A stretch of 64,000 bases of DNA from Paractinoplanes polyasparticus (GCF_019710575.1 NZ_JAHWFK010000034.1:62001-126000); one strand, 5' to 3'; shown: positions 23,131-32,023, numbered from the stretch's first letter. A program made the numbers and translations. The notes: a model not told the origin generated them from the letters alone.

Positions 23131-24171
23131 TTACCGCACCGAGAGGTGCACGTGGTTCGTGTGGTCGCTGGAAGGGTCTCCGTTTCCTCGGGAGTACGAC
23201 TTCCAGCCACTGCTCGGCAGCCAGATGCGTTTGAACCAGATGACGTAGAGCACGCCCAGCCGGCTCGAGTTGCTGATGAAGTAGTTGGCCAGCCGGGTGC
23301 CGTACGTCTTGTCACCGCCCGACGCGACCCCGCCGAAGCCGTTCTTCTCGGCCGCGAAGTCGCACGCCTGGCCCTTGGGGTGCTCGCCGCTGTTCTGCTC
23401 ACGGAAGCACGCCACGTAGCGGGTGAATCCGTCGGCCTGAGCCTGCTTGAGCGCGTGCAGCGTGCGCGGCGTCAGGCAGCCGCTGGTGGTGGGGTCTTTC
23501 TGGGTGCAGCCCTCTTCGGACAGCGAACCGTCCCGGTTGCGCGGGGCCGGGCTGGCCTTGTTGCTCGAACTGGCCTGGCTGTCCGACGGCTCGTCGGCGT
23601 CCTCACCGGCATTGGCGGCCTTCAGCGCGTTCTCCGCCTGCACCTTGCGCTTGGCCATGAGGTTGACCTGCTTCTGCTGGTTGCGCACCTCGGCGTCGAT
23701 GGCCAGCTTGGCCCGCTGCTGCGCGTCCCGGTTGGCCTTGAGATCGGCCACGACGGCGTTCTCCTTGACCGCCACGGTCTCGAGCGTCTCGGCCCGATCG
23801 AGGAAGCTGCCGGACGAGTTCGCCGTGAGCAGCGCGGTCATCGGCCCGAGGCGGCCGGTGCGGTACGACTGCTGGACGATCTCGTCGATCGCGGCCTGGC
23901 GCGGGCCGAGTTCGGCGTCGAGCTGCTTGACCTTCGCGGCCAGCTGGGTCTGCCGCTTGCGGGAGTTGGCCAGCGCCTCCTGGGCCTCGAGGAAGCCCTT
24001 GGAGGCGGCCTGGAGCTGCTGGATCAGGGACTTGGGAGCGCCCTCGCCGTCGTCGCCGTTGTCGCCGGGGGCCGCGCCGGCCGGACCGGCCACCGCGACC
24101 GCGAGGCCGGAGATCGCGATGAGCAACGCCAATGACGATGCCAATCTTCGCCGGACAGTCTTGTGCCGCAC
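23131..24171 (-). CDS. Secreted coiled-coil protein with C-terminal LAS-like peptidoglycan domain (paralogue 1)
   Basis: A 346-residue exported protein. A Sec signal peptide (to about PAGA) is followed by a long coiled coil (about 45-190), a Ser/Pro linker, and a C-terminal domain of about 130 residues. The motifs EHPKGQACDF and HTNHVHLSV supply a His-Asp pair and HxH, the metal-binding pattern of LAS peptidases (M15/M74-like). The fold is close to the ARB_07466 C-terminal family; activity is unproven. GTG 24171 follows GGAAGGAAC. Its mRNA begins with a c-di-AMP riboswitch. A paralogue with the same layout is transcribed divergently from the same control region. Confidence 0.85.
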   Translation of the reverse strand: MRHKTVRRRLASSLALLIAISGLAVAVAGPAGAAPGDNGDDGEGAPKSLIQQLQAASKGFLEAQEALANSRKRQTQLAAKVKQLDAELGPRQAAIDEIVQQSYRTGRLGPMTALLTANSSGSFLDRAETLETVAVKENAVVADLKANRDAQQRAKLAIDAEVRNQQKQVNLMAKRKVQAENALKAANAGEDADEPSDSQASSSNKASPAPRNRDGSLSEEGCTQKDPTTSGCLTPRTLHALKQAQADGFTRYVACFREQNSGEHPKGQACDFAAEKNGFGGVASGGDKTYGTRLANYFISNSSRLGVLYVIWFKRIWLPSSGWKSYSRGNGDPSSDHTNHVHLSVR

Positions 24172-24187
24172 ACCTGTTCCTTCCGTC

Positions 24188-24304
24188 GGCCGCCGACCGA
24201 GTTAGCTGACGGGCTCGGGACGGAAGTGATCCCTACCGCTTGCGCGGATTCACCCCGGAAAGATTGGTTCCCCGGCTCGCCGTGAAGGCGATTAGGCGGC
24301 GGCC
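24188..24304 (-). ncRNA. c-di-AMP riboswitch (ydaO/yuaA class), copy 1
   Basis: Read on the minus strand it has the class signatures in order: CGAGCCGGGGAACCA, GGGGTGAATCCGCGC, GGTAGGGAT, TCCGTCCCGAGCCCGTCAGC, TAACTCGGTCGGC. The closing stem P1 is GGCCGCCG pairing with CGGCGGCC at the two ends. It ends about 16 bases before the start of the peptidoglycan gene. This class normally switches expression off when c-di-AMP binds, and in actinobacteria it controls cell-wall hydrolases. Confidence 0.93.
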
Positions 24305-24526
24305 CTCTGGGGGTGAGAGCCGCCACCGACCATACCCAACTCATCGAACGATCGACAGTTATCGCACGCAGGGCAATTCGACCACGACCAACAGTCACGG
24401 GAATTACGGAATGTGTTTGAACGACTACGAAATAGCCATTCCGCAGCGCTGAAGCGAAGCGAACTCTCGGGTAAACTAGCCGCCGGTTCTGCCACCGAGG
24501 CACCGCCCCCGAGGTGCCGGCAGGCC
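24305..24526. promoter_or_regulatory. Divergent promoter region between the two riboswitches
   Basis: No gene is present. On the minus strand TGTCGA (24357-24352) and TATGGT (24334-24329) are 17 bases apart and would start transcription just ahead of riboswitch 1. On the plus strand TAAACT at 24472-24477 is a candidate -10 for riboswitch 2. A small hairpin (GGCACC...GGTGCC, about 24500-24516) lies just before riboswitch 2. Confidence 0.45.
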
Positions 24527-24636
24527 ACCGCCCAATCGCCGCGAGGCGAGCCGGGGAACCAGGTCAGTGGGGTGTATCCGCGCAAGCGGTAGGGATCGCT
24601 TCCGTCCCGAACCCGTCAGCTAACCCGGTCGGCGGT
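24527..24636 (+). ncRNA. c-di-AMP riboswitch (ydaO/yuaA class), copy 2
   Basis: The same signatures appear on the plus strand: GAGCCGGGGAACCAGG, GGGGTGTATCCGCGC, GGTAGGGAT, TCCGTCCCGAACCCGTCAGC, TAACCCGGTCGGCGG. The outer pairing ACCGCC with GGCGGT is shorter than in copy 1. It ends 5 bases before the GGAAGGAAC ribosome site, so control could act on translation start as well as transcription. Confidence 0.93.
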
Positions 24637-24654
24637 TTACCGGAAGGAACTGCA

Positions 24655-25683
24655 TTGACCGTACGACCCCGCCGGTGGCTGATGCTTGCCCTGGCGCCGA
24701 TCGTGGCCCTGTCTTTCCTGGCCGCACCCGCCTCCCCGGCGAGCGCCGAGCCTGATGGCTCCTCGGCCGCGCCCGACGAGGCGGGCGGCTCAGTCGGCAA
24801 GAACGTCACTCTGGACGACGTCATCGAGTCCTCGAACCGCAAGTTCGTCGCCGCCAAGGCCGCGGTGGCGAGGTCGACGACGGCGCAGAAGCGGCTGGCC
24901 GCCGAGATCAAGGTGGCCCAGGGCCGGCGCCTCGCCCTGTTGCCCGAGGTCAACGCAATCGCCGCGCAGCAGTACCGCACCGGCCACCTCGGCACGGCCG
25001 GCTTCCTGCTGGGCAGCCAGGGCTCGAGCGACTTCCTGCAGAAGGCCGTCTCGCTCGAAGAGATCAACACGATTCAGGACCGCAAGCTGGCCGAGCTCAA
25101 CAAGGCGATCGACCAGGTCAACTCGAAGAAGGCCGCGCTCGACGCCGAGGTCAAGAAGCAGCAGAACAGCCTGGTTGTGATGCGCAAGCAGAAGGAGGCC
25201 GCGGACAAGGCCCTCGCCCTGGTCGGCGGTGAAAGCCTGACCCAGGGCGTCGTGCTCGCCGAGTCACCGACCGCGGCGCCGGCGCCGCGCGACTCGAACG
25301 GCGGCTTCCCGAGCCTGCCCTGCAACGTCGACGACCCGACGACCGGCGGCTGCATCACCGCGCGCACGCTGCACATGTTGAAGGAAACGCAGAAGGCCGG
25401 CTTCGACCGATTCGTGGGCTGCCATCGCAACGGCGGGCCGTTCGAACACCCGAAGGGCCGGGCCTGCGACTGGTCGTTGCAGGATCGGGGCTTCGCGGTC
25501 GCGCACAACGCGGACATGAAGACCTACGGCAACAACCTGATGGCATTCCTCGTGCGTAATGCCGACCGCCTCGGCATCTATTACGTCATCTGGTACAAGC
25601 AGATCTGGTTCCCGACCAGGGGCTGGAGCTCCTACAGCGGACCGAGCGCGCACACCGACCACGTGCACGTGTCGATGCTCTGA
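24655..25683 (+). CDS. Secreted coiled-coil protein with C-terminal LAS-like peptidoglycan domain (paralogue 2)
   Basis: A 342-residue paralogue of the divergent neighbour: signal peptide, coiled coil, linker, then EHPKGRACDW and HTDHVHVSM with the same metal-type residues and the shared YVIWYKQIWFP...GWSSYS block. The start is TTG 24655, chosen because GGAAGGAAC stands just before it, exactly as in the paralogue; the open frame continues upstream through the riboswitch and must not be read as coding. Likely a c-di-AMP-controlled cell-wall hydrolase acting in growth or spore germination (inference). Confidence 0.87.
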   Translation: MTVRPRRWLMLALAPIVALSFLAAPASPASAEPDGSSAAPDEAGGSVGKNVTLDDVIESSNRKFVAAKAAVARSTTAQKRLAAEIKVAQGRRLALLPEVNAIAAQQYRTGHLGTAGFLLGSQGSSDFLQKAVSLEEINTIQDRKLAELNKAIDQVNSKKAALDAEVKKQQNSLVVMRKQKEAADKALALVGGESLTQGVVLAESPTAAPAPRDSNGGFPSLPCNVDDPTTGGCITARTLHMLKETQKAGFDRFVGCHRNGGPFEHPKGRACDWSLQDRGFAVAHNADMKTYGNNLMAFLVRNADRLGIYYVIWYKQIWFPTRGWSSYSGPSAHTDHVHVSML

Positions 25684-25715
25684 TAACGAGTAGGCGAGAA
25701 GCCTCGAGTACGCGA

Positions 25716-25749
25716 AAAAGGGGCCCCGGAGAAATCCGGGGCCCCTTTT
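25716..25749. terminator. Strong bidirectional rho-independent terminator
   Basis: A 15-bp perfect stem AAAAGGGGCCCCGGA (25716-25730) with 25735-25749 and a GAAA tetraloop sits between two convergent stops (25683 and 25759). It gives a T-run on either strand. Confidence 0.93.
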
Positions 25750-25758
25750 GCTGTCCGT

Positions 25759-28122
25759 TTACGAGGTGGCGCGCCGAACCGGAGCACGCCCCGCCGGCTG
25801 GACCGGCGCCGGGCCGACCGGGTGCGCCGGCGGAATGGGCACCGTCACCGGCTTGACCTGGGTGACCTCGACGTCCTTGCCGTGGTGCTGGAGCACCAGG
25901 CGAGCCGACCCGCCGCCGTTGCGCAGCGAGTACGTGGCGTCCTCCGCGGTGACGTTCACCCGCAGCCGCAGCCCACGCCAGAGCAGCGAGAACTCCAGGT
26001 TGTTGATCCGGCTGGGCAGGCGCGGCGCGAACGACAGCTGACCGTTGAAGTCGCGCATGCCGCCCAGACCGGCCACCAGCGAGATCCAGGTGCCGGCCAG
26101 CGACGCGATGTGCAGGCCGTCCCGCGAGTTCTGGTGCAGGTCGTGCAGGTCCATCAGGGCGGCCTCGCCCAGATAGTCGTGGGCCAGCTCGAGGTGGCCC
26201 ACCTCGGCTGCCATCACGGCCTGGACGCAGGCCGACAGCGACGAGTCGCGCACCGTACGGGCGTCGTAGTAGGCGAAGTTGCGGGCCTTCTCCTCCGGGG
26301 TGAAGGCATCACCGCGGATGTACATCGCCATGACCAGGTCGGCCTGCTTGACCACCTGCTTGCGGTACAGGTCGAAGTACGGGTAGTTGAGCAGCAGCGG
26401 GTACGCCTCGGGCGGGGTGTTCTCGAAGTCCCACTCCTGCAGCCGCGTGAAGCCCTCGGACTGCTGGTGGACGCCCAGCTCCTTGTCGAACGGGATGTGC
26501 ACCGAGGCCGCCGCGTCCCGCCAGCTCGCCGTCTCCTCGTCGTCCACGCCCAGCTTGCGGGCGAGGTCGGGGTGCCGCTTGGCCGCGTCGGCCGCAGCCA
26601 GCATGTTCTGCTGCGCCAGCAGGTTGGTGTAGATGTTGTCGTCGACCACGGCCGTGTACTCGTCCGGGCCGGTGACGCCGTCGATGTGGAAGCGGCCGTG
26701 CCGGTCGTGGTGCCCCAGTGAGCGCCACAGCCGGGCGGTTTCGATCAGCAGCTCGAGGCCGACCTCACGCTCGAAGTCGTAGTCGCCGGTGGCCTGCACG
26801 TAGCGGCGGACCGCGTCGGCGATGTCGGCGCCGATGTGGAAGCCCGCCGTGCCGGCCGGCCAGTAGGCCGAGCACTCCTGCCCGCGGATCGTGCGCCACG
26901 GGAAGGCCGCGCCCTGCAGTCCGAGCGTCTGAGCCCGCTCCCGGGCCAGGTCGAGCGTCGAGTGGCGCCAGCGCAGCACGTCGGCCGCCGCGGACGGCTG
27001 GGTGTACGTGAGGGCGGGCAGCACGAAGGTCTCGGCGTCCCAGAACGTGTGCCCGTCGTAGCCGGGCCCGGAGAGGCCCTTGGAGCCGATCGGCCGCTGC
27101 TCGGCCCGGGCGCCGGCCTGGAGCGTGTGGAACAGACCGAAGCGGACCGCCTGCTGCACCTCGGGGTCGCCCTCGACCTTGACGTCGGAGTGGTCCCAGA
27201 AGGCGTCCAGGTAGTCGCGCTGAGCCTCGACCAGGCCCTCCCAGCCGTCCAGCCGGGCGCTGGCGAGTGCCGCGCCGACCTGGTCACGCACGGCCGGCAG
27301 CGAGCGGTGGCTGGACCAGCCGTACGCGGCCAGCTTGACCACCCGCAGCTTCTGCCCCGGCTCGAGCTTGCAGGCGACGGTCGTGCGCAGCCAGTCGGGG
27401 TGGCCCTCGGTGGTCACCGCGTGCTTGCCGGGCGTCTCGACCAGGTGCTCCATGGCGGCCGCCATGCGCAGGTCGCTCGCCTTGGTGCGGTGCACCAGCA
27501 GACCGCCGGTGCGCTGCTCCAGCATCTCCTCGGCCTGCAGCGGGTGGTCGAGCACGGCGGCGACCCGCGGGTCCTTGCTCATCGGCGGGAGCTGCTCGTT
27601 GGCCACCAGCTCGGACTGCAGGATGAGCCGGGACGGGCCGTCGAGCGGCTCCACCTCGTACAGGAAGGCCACCACGGCACGCTGGGTGAAGGAGACCATC
27701 CGTACGGTGCGGACCCGGATCGCCTGTCCGGAAGGAGACACCCATTCCACGGTGCGCTCGAGGGTTCCGGCCCGCAGGTCGAGCACGCGCTCGTGCGACC
27801 GCAGCTCGCCGTAGCGCACGTCGAACGGCTCGTCGTCGACCAGCAGCCGCATGAGCTTGGCGTTGGTGACGTTGACCATCGTCTGGCCGGACTCGGGGAA
27901 GCCGTAGCCGGCCTCCGCGTACGGCAGCGGGCGGAGCTCGTAGAACGAGTTCAGGTACGTGCCGGGCAAGCCGTGCGGCTCACCCTCGTCCAGGTTCCCG
28001 CGTATCCCGATGTGACCGTTGGCCAGTGCGAACACCGACTCGGACTGGGCCAGCAGGTCCAGGTCGAGTCTCGTCTCCCGGATGTGCCAGGGATCGACGG
28101 GATAAGCCCGTTCACGGATCAC
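25759..28122 (-). CDS. Glycoside hydrolase family 65 disaccharide phosphorylase (trehalose/maltose/kojibiose type)
   Basis: A 787-residue inverting phosphorylase. It has the N-terminal beta-sandwich (ANGHIGIRGN at the start) and an alpha6/alpha6 barrel with HTFWDAETFVLP and DGVTGPDEYTA, in which Glu488 is the family's catalytic acid. Phosphate-binding residues are expected in the RDSSLSACVQA region. A Pro-rich tail of about 30 residues follows the beta-sandwich at the C-terminus. It lies directly after a beta-phosphoglucomutase gene on the same strand, so the product is beta-glucose 1-phosphate converted to glucose 6-phosphate. Trehalose is the commonest substrate in actinobacteria, but specificity cannot be read from the sequence. 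Confidence 0.9.
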   Translation of the reverse strand: MIRERAYPVDPWHIRETRLDLDLLAQSESVFALANGHIGIRGNLDEGEPHGLPGTYLNSFYELRPLPYAEAGYGFPESGQTMVNVTNAKLMRLLVDDEPFDVRYGELRSHERVLDLRAGTLERTVEWVSPSGQAIRVRTVRMVSFTQRAVVAFLYEVEPLDGPSRLILQSELVANEQLPPMSKDPRVAAVLDHPLQAEEMLEQRTGGLLVHRTKASDLRMAAAMEHLVETPGKHAVTTEGHPDWLRTTVACKLEPGQKLRVVKLAAYGWSSHRSLPAVRDQVGAALASARLDGWEGLVEAQRDYLDAFWDHSDVKVEGDPEVQQAVRFGLFHTLQAGARAEQRPIGSKGLSGPGYDGHTFWDAETFVLPALTYTQPSAAADVLRWRHSTLDLARERAQTLGLQGAAFPWRTIRGQECSAYWPAGTAGFHIGADIADAVRRYVQATGDYDFEREVGLELLIETARLWRSLGHHDRHGRFHIDGVTGPDEYTAVVDDNIYTNLLAQQNMLAAADAAKRHPDLARKLGVDDEETASWRDAAASVHIPFDKELGVHQQSEGFTRLQEWDFENTPPEAYPLLLNYPYFDLYRKQVVKQADLVMAMYIRGDAFTPEEKARNFAYYDARTVRDSSLSACVQAVMAAEVGHLELAHDYLGEAALMDLHDLHQNSRDGLHIASLAGTWISLVAGLGGMRDFNGQLSFAPRLPSRINNLEFSLLWRGLRLRVNVTAEDATYSLRNGGGSARLVLQHHGKDVEVTQVKPVTVPIPPAHPVGPAPVQPAGRAPVRRATS

Positions 28123-28180
28123 GGTGGTGCCTCTCGAAAATGAAAGAGAAAGTCTTGAAGATATAAACGCTGATACGCGT

Positions 28181-28921
28181 TCAGCGCGTCAGGAGTTCGG
28201 ACAGGTCCGTGACGACGATGTCGGCACCGTTGTCCAGAAGGGCCTGAGTCTGGCCCACGCGGTCAACCCCGATCGTGATCCCGAACTTGCCCGCGCGACC
28301 CGCGGCGACTCCGGCCAGAGCGTCCTCGTACACAGCGCAGTTCTCGGGCGGAATGCCGAGCTGCCTGGCGGCGTAGAGGAACGAGTCGGGCGCGGGCTTG
28401 CCGGGCAAGCTTTGCTCACGGGCGGTGACGCCGTCCACGCGTACCTCTATGAGGTCCGCGATACCGGCTGCCTCCAGGACGTCCTTGCAGTTGGCGCTCG
28501 CGGACACGACGGCCCGCCGCAGGCCGGCGTCGCGCGCGGCCTTCAGGTAGGCGACCGATCCGTCGTAGACCTGGACGGCGCCCTCCTTGATCTTCTGCAG
28601 GACGAGGAGGTTCTTGCGGTTGCCGATGCCGTTCACGGTCTGCAGGTCGGGACCGTCGTCCGGGCTGCCCTCGGGAAGGGTGATCTGCCGAGAGGCCAGG
28701 AAGGTGCGAACACCGTCGGCACGCTGCCGGCCGTCGACATATTTGTGATAGTCGGGGCCGGGGTCGAAGGGCACGAACTCTTGCCCGTGCTGCGCCGACC
28801 ACTTCTCGAGGAACTCGTCGAAGGTCAGCTTCCAGGCAGCATTGTGCACAAGGGCGGTCTGGGTGAGCACGCCGTCAAGATCGAAGAGGCAGGCGGTCAC
28901 GTGAGGAGGTAGTCCGAGCAC
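28181..28921 (-). CDS. pgmB: Beta-phosphoglucomutase family HAD hydrolase
   Basis: A 246-residue HAD protein with the DxD nucleophile motif FDLDGVLT, an alpha-helical cap containing the long YHKYVDGRQR loop typical of beta-PGM, VSASANCKD (motif II), the Lys region GKPAPDSF, and YEDALAGVAAG (motif IV). It converts beta-glucose 1-phosphate to glucose 6-phosphate. It is first in a two-gene operon with the GH65 phosphorylase, 58 bases apart. Start choice is uncertain: GTG 28921 (MLGLPPHV) matches the usual N-terminus; GTG 28948 and a GTG six codons in are alternatives. Confidence 0.88.
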   Translation of the reverse strand: MLGLPPHVTACLFDLDGVLTQTALVHNAAWKLTFDEFLEKWSAQHGQEFVPFDPGPDYHKYVDGRQRADGVRTFLASRQITLPEGSPDDGPDLQTVNGIGNRKNLLVLQKIKEGAVQVYDGSVAYLKAARDAGLRRAVVSASANCKDVLEAAGIADLIEVRVDGVTAREQSLPGKPAPDSFLYAARQLGIPPENCAVYEDALAGVAAGRAGKFGITIGVDRVGQTQALLDNGADIVVTDLSELLTR

Positions 28922-29008
28922 GCGCCCAATGTAGTCGCACCTGGGCACCCATGAGTCCGGAAGGGCTGCTTCACGTTTTGCCGGCGGCTTTACGCCCAGT
29001 TCAAAGTG

Positions 29009-29485
29009 CTATTGCGAGCTGGTGTCAACCGGCGTGGCGATCGAGATCCGCAACCCGATCGTGGTACCGATCGGGCCGGTCGCGACGGTGACCTCGTCGC
29101 ACAGCTGATAGGCGAGCCAGATGCCCCGGCCGCCGACCTCGAACGCCTCGGGAACCTCGGGAGACGCCAGGAACCGCGTCGGGATGCCGGGGCCGGAGTC
29201 GGTGACCGAGCACCACGCCGAGCCGCCGGAGACCCAGAGCAGCAATCGCCCGGCGCCCCCGGCGTGCAGCACGACGTTGGTGACGACCTCGTTGACGGCG
29301 AGGATGAAGCCGTGCAGGCGGTCACCGGCGAGACCGGCCTCACGCAGACGGGCGGAAACCTCGTGACGCACCAGGGCGATGTCCTCGCGGCCGAAGCGGC
29401 AGTCGGCCAGCCGGCCGGAGTCCCGCGACAACGGCTCGGCAAGGACCGCCTCCGTCACCGGAGCCGGCCGCACACCCTGCTTCAC
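29009..29485 (-). CDS. RsbW/SpoIIAB-like ATP-binding protein (anti-sigma regulatory kinase)
   Basis: A 158-residue GHKL ATPase domain alone: N-box VNEVVTNVVLHA, G1 box TDSGPGIP and G2 box GGRGIWLAYQL. Such proteins phosphorylate anti-anti-sigma factors or bind sigma factors; many actinobacterial copies are orphans. GTG 29485 is preferred because GGAGG lies 5 bases before it. The open frame runs much further upstream without coding character. No anti-anti-sigma gene is adjacent. Confidence 0.8.
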   Translation of the reverse strand: MKQGVRPAPVTEAVLAEPLSRDSGRLADCRFGREDIALVRHEVSARLREAGLAGDRLHGFILAVNEVVTNVVLHAGGAGRLLLWVSGGSAWCSVTDSGPGIPTRFLASPEVPEAFEVGGRGIWLAYQLCDEVTVATGPIGTTIGLRISIATPVDTSSQ

Positions 29486-29517
29486 TGTGTCCTCCACCGT
29501 GGTGCAGCCTACGCGGT

Positions 29518-29535
29518 GTGCCACCTTGGTGGCAC
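29518..29535. promoter_or_regulatory. Palindrome GTGCCACC-TT-GGTGGCAC
   Basis: Perfect 8-bp arms with a 2-base centre, 33 bases upstream of the RsbW-like start. It may be an operator; as RNA the loop would be too tight for a normal terminator unless inner pairs open. Confidence 0.4.
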
Positions 29536-29592
29536 CACGCGTCCACGTTTCAGTTTTCAGTCCGTTCCGGGTGGGATGGGCTCGGAAGTGAA

Positions 29593-30486
29593 TCAGAACA
29601 GGTCGGCGATCGTCCGGAAGATCTCCGCGTAGAAGTTGCCGTCGATGTCCCGGTACAGGCTGAAGTCCTTGTCCGGGCTGCCGAAGAACGGCCGCAACGT
29701 CCACGCCAGCTGGGTGCCGACGAAGCCGAAGAGCAGGATCCAGATGTAGAGCAGGGTCATGCTCGGCGGCGTCTGCGCGCCGACCGGCTGGCGCGGGTGC
29801 TGCTGCGCGAAGCCGGGCGGCGGGATCTGCACCACCGGGGGCTGAACCGGCATGGGGACCGGAGCCGCCGGGCCGGCGGCCGGTGCCGCCCCGTTGGCGG
29901 CGCCCTCGGCGGCCGGAGCGCCGGCCGGAACCAGTTCCCTGACCGGCTCCGGAGCCGGCGCCACGGCCGGTGCGGCAACCTTCGGGGTGAGCAGCCCGTG
30001 TTCGTTGAGCACCCGCATGCCACCGGTCAGGAACCGCAGGCCGACCAGCGCCGACAGCCCCAGGATGGCCACGTTGAGCAGCTTGAAGAACGCGTAGTCG
30101 GGCGCCGTGATCAGAAAGAACAGGCTGATCGGAGCGAACGCCAGCGCCAGCATGGCGGTCACCGTGAGGGCCACCGTCACCAGCGAGAGCGACTGCCGGA
30201 TCGACAGCTGGGCGCCGAACACCAGGTTGAACAGGTACAGGGTCGGCAGACAGATCGCGAGCGTGACCAGGAACAGCAGCGGCAGCTTGACCGCCGAGGT
30301 CAGGGCCATCAGCACGCCGTGGAAGGAGCCGAGCACCGCCCCGTAGACGGCCAGGGCGACCACCGAGCTGACCAGCATCTGGCCGGTCAGCCGGGGCAGG
30401 TCGCGGTCCTCCACGATCTGCTGCCAGATGCCCTGCTTGTCGCGCAGGATGCGCTCGATAACCAAGAGTCCGGACGCGTTCGCCAC
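29593..30486 (-). CDS. Multi-pass membrane protein with Pro/Ala-rich insert
   Basis: A 297-residue protein with about five hydrophobic segments in the first 190 residues, a cytoplasmic or exposed Pro/Ala-rich stretch (about 190-250), one further membrane segment, and the C-terminal block WTLRPFFGSPDKDFSLYRDIDGNFY. That block recurs in uncharacterised bacterial membrane proteins sometimes labelled actin-binding WH2. I do not assign a function. GTG 30486 is preferred behind GGGGGTAGG. The RsbW-like gene follows 107 bases downstream. Confidence 0.7.
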   Translation of the reverse strand: MANASGLLVIERILRDKQGIWQQIVEDRDLPRLTGQMLVSSVVALAVYGAVLGSFHGVLMALTSAVKLPLLFLVTLAICLPTLYLFNLVFGAQLSIRQSLSLVTVALTVTAMLALAFAPISLFFLITAPDYAFFKLLNVAILGLSALVGLRFLTGGMRVLNEHGLLTPKVAAPAVAPAPEPVRELVPAGAPAAEGAANGAAPAAGPAAPVPMPVQPPVVQIPPPGFAQQHPRQPVGAQTPPSMTLLYIWILLFGFVGTQLAWTLRPFFGSPDKDFSLYRDIDGNFYAEIFRTIADLF

Positions 30487-30585
30487 GTGCCTACCCCCAA
30501 GGTCGGGTCCGTATCGTCGATACGCCATCGCACCGACGTGTGGGCGGAACGGTACGCCACGGGTGCAACCGAGGGGAAGAGGAAG

Positions 30586-31890
30586 TCAGCGCCAGCCGAC
30601 GTCGATGCGGTCTCCGCGCTCGTCGAAGAAGTGCAGGGCGTCCATCCGTACGGCGACCGAGAGCGGATGCCCGGCCGTGACCGGCGGATAGGGCGCCAGC
30701 CGCACGCCCAGCTCGGCCGGGCGCCGGTGGTGCCGCCCGGGGTCGTTGAGCACGCTCTCCGGCCCGGACTCGCGGGCCGGGGCCCCGGACGAGCCGTTGG
30801 AGCGCCCGGCCAGCCGCTGAAGGGCGCCGCCGATCCGCTTGAGCGGGCCGCCGGGCGGAAGCTCGTCGTCGCGCGCCCGAGTGCCCGGGTCGTCGAGGAC
30901 GATCGCGGTCGCGCCGATGTCGAGGAAGGCCAGCGACTCGTGCCCGTGGTGCTCCAGGTAACGGATCCGGCCGCGCAGCACGTCACCCGGCACGTCGGGC
31001 GCGACCGGGGTCAGCGCCTCGGCCCGCATCCCGACCACGATCCGTTCACCGTGGTAGTGCGCCACCGCACGCGCCCGGATGTCGTTCCAGGGCAGGTAGA
31101 GCGCCTGCTCGCCGAAGTTGAGCTCGATGTAGCGCTCGAGGTGCACGTAGACGGCCGCCTCGAGCAGGTTCATCCGCGGAGCGCCGAGGAAGGCCGCCAC
31201 ATAGAGGGTCGCCGGCCGCCCGTAGACCTCAGTGGGCGTGCCGATGTCCTGCAGGACGCCCTTGCGCATGATCGCCACCCGGTCGGCCATGGTCAGCGCC
31301 TCGGCCTGGTCGTGGGTCACATACATGGTGGTGACGCCCAGCTCCCGGGTCAGCCCGGTGATCTCGGCCCGCAGCTCCGCGCGCAGCCCGCTGTCGAGGT
31401 TGGAGAGCGGCTCGTCCATCAGGAACAGGCCGGGGCGGCGCACGATCGCGCGGCCCATCGCGACCCGCTGCCGCTGCCCGCCGGAGAGCTGGCTCGGCTT
31501 GCGCCGCAGCACGTCCCCGATGCCCAGCGCGGAGGCCACGTCGCCCACCCGCTCGACCCGCGGGGCGGGGTCGATGCCGGAGAGCTTGAGCGGGAAGCCG
31601 ATGTTGTCGCCCACCGTCATGTGCGGATAGAGCGCGAAGTCCTGGAAGACCATGGCGATGCTGCGGTCGCGGGGCGCCAGCTCGAGCACCGGGTCGCCGT
31701 TGAGCAGGATGTCGCCCTCGGTCGGGTCCTCGAGCCCGGCGATCATCCGCAGGATCGTGGACTTTCCGCAGCCCGACGGCCCGAGGAGAACCAGGAACTC
31801 ACCGTCGTCGACGTCCAGGCTGACGTGGTTGACGGCTACCGTGCCGTCCGGCCAGACCTTCGTGACGTCCTTGAGCGAGACGGTCGACAC
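30586..31890 (-). CDS. Carbohydrate ABC transporter ATPase, MsiK/UgpC type, without a transporter partner
   Basis: A 434-residue MalK-family ATPase: Walker A GPSGCGKST, Q-loop VFQDFALYPHMT, signature LSGGQRQRV, Walker B LFLMDEPLSNLD, H-loop THDQAEA, and a C-terminal TOBE region. A Pro/Gly-rich insert (about 350-395) lies between the TOBE segments and makes it about 60 residues longer than usual. No binding protein or permease gene is adjacent. In streptomycetes MsiK energises several sugar importers from an orphan locus, and this may do the same. Start GTG 31890 follows AGGGGAGG. Confidence 0.87.
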   Translation of the reverse strand: MSTVSLKDVTKVWPDGTVAVNHVSLDVDDGEFLVLLGPSGCGKSTILRMIAGLEDPTEGDILLNGDPVLELAPRDRSIAMVFQDFALYPHMTVGDNIGFPLKLSGIDPAPRVERVGDVASALGIGDVLRRKPSQLSGGQRQRVAMGRAIVRRPGLFLMDEPLSNLDSGLRAELRAEITGLTRELGVTTMYVTHDQAEALTMADRVAIMRKGVLQDIGTPTEVYGRPATLYVAAFLGAPRMNLLEAAVYVHLERYIELNFGEQALYLPWNDIRARAVAHYHGERIVVGMRAEALTPVAPDVPGDVLRGRIRYLEHHGHESLAFLDIGATAIVLDDPGTRARDDELPPGGPLKRIGGALQRLAGRSNGSSGAPARESGPESVLNDPGRHHRRPAELGVRLAPYPPVTAGHPLSVAVRMDALHFFDERGDRIDVGWR

Positions 31891-32023
31891 CGCCTACCTC
31901 CCCTGCCGGGCAACATCAATGTGATCCCGGTCCCACGACGGCCGGCGATCGGCCTAATTTGACGAGGAGTATCGATGTCACACCATCGGGTAAAGGTGCC
32001 ATTTGCGCTGAGTGACCGCCTAG

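Noticed and set aside
24514..24654. Coding extension upstream of the second peptidoglycan gene
   Set aside because: The region is the conserved c-di-AMP riboswitch, and the ribosome site and signal peptide place the start at TTG 24655.
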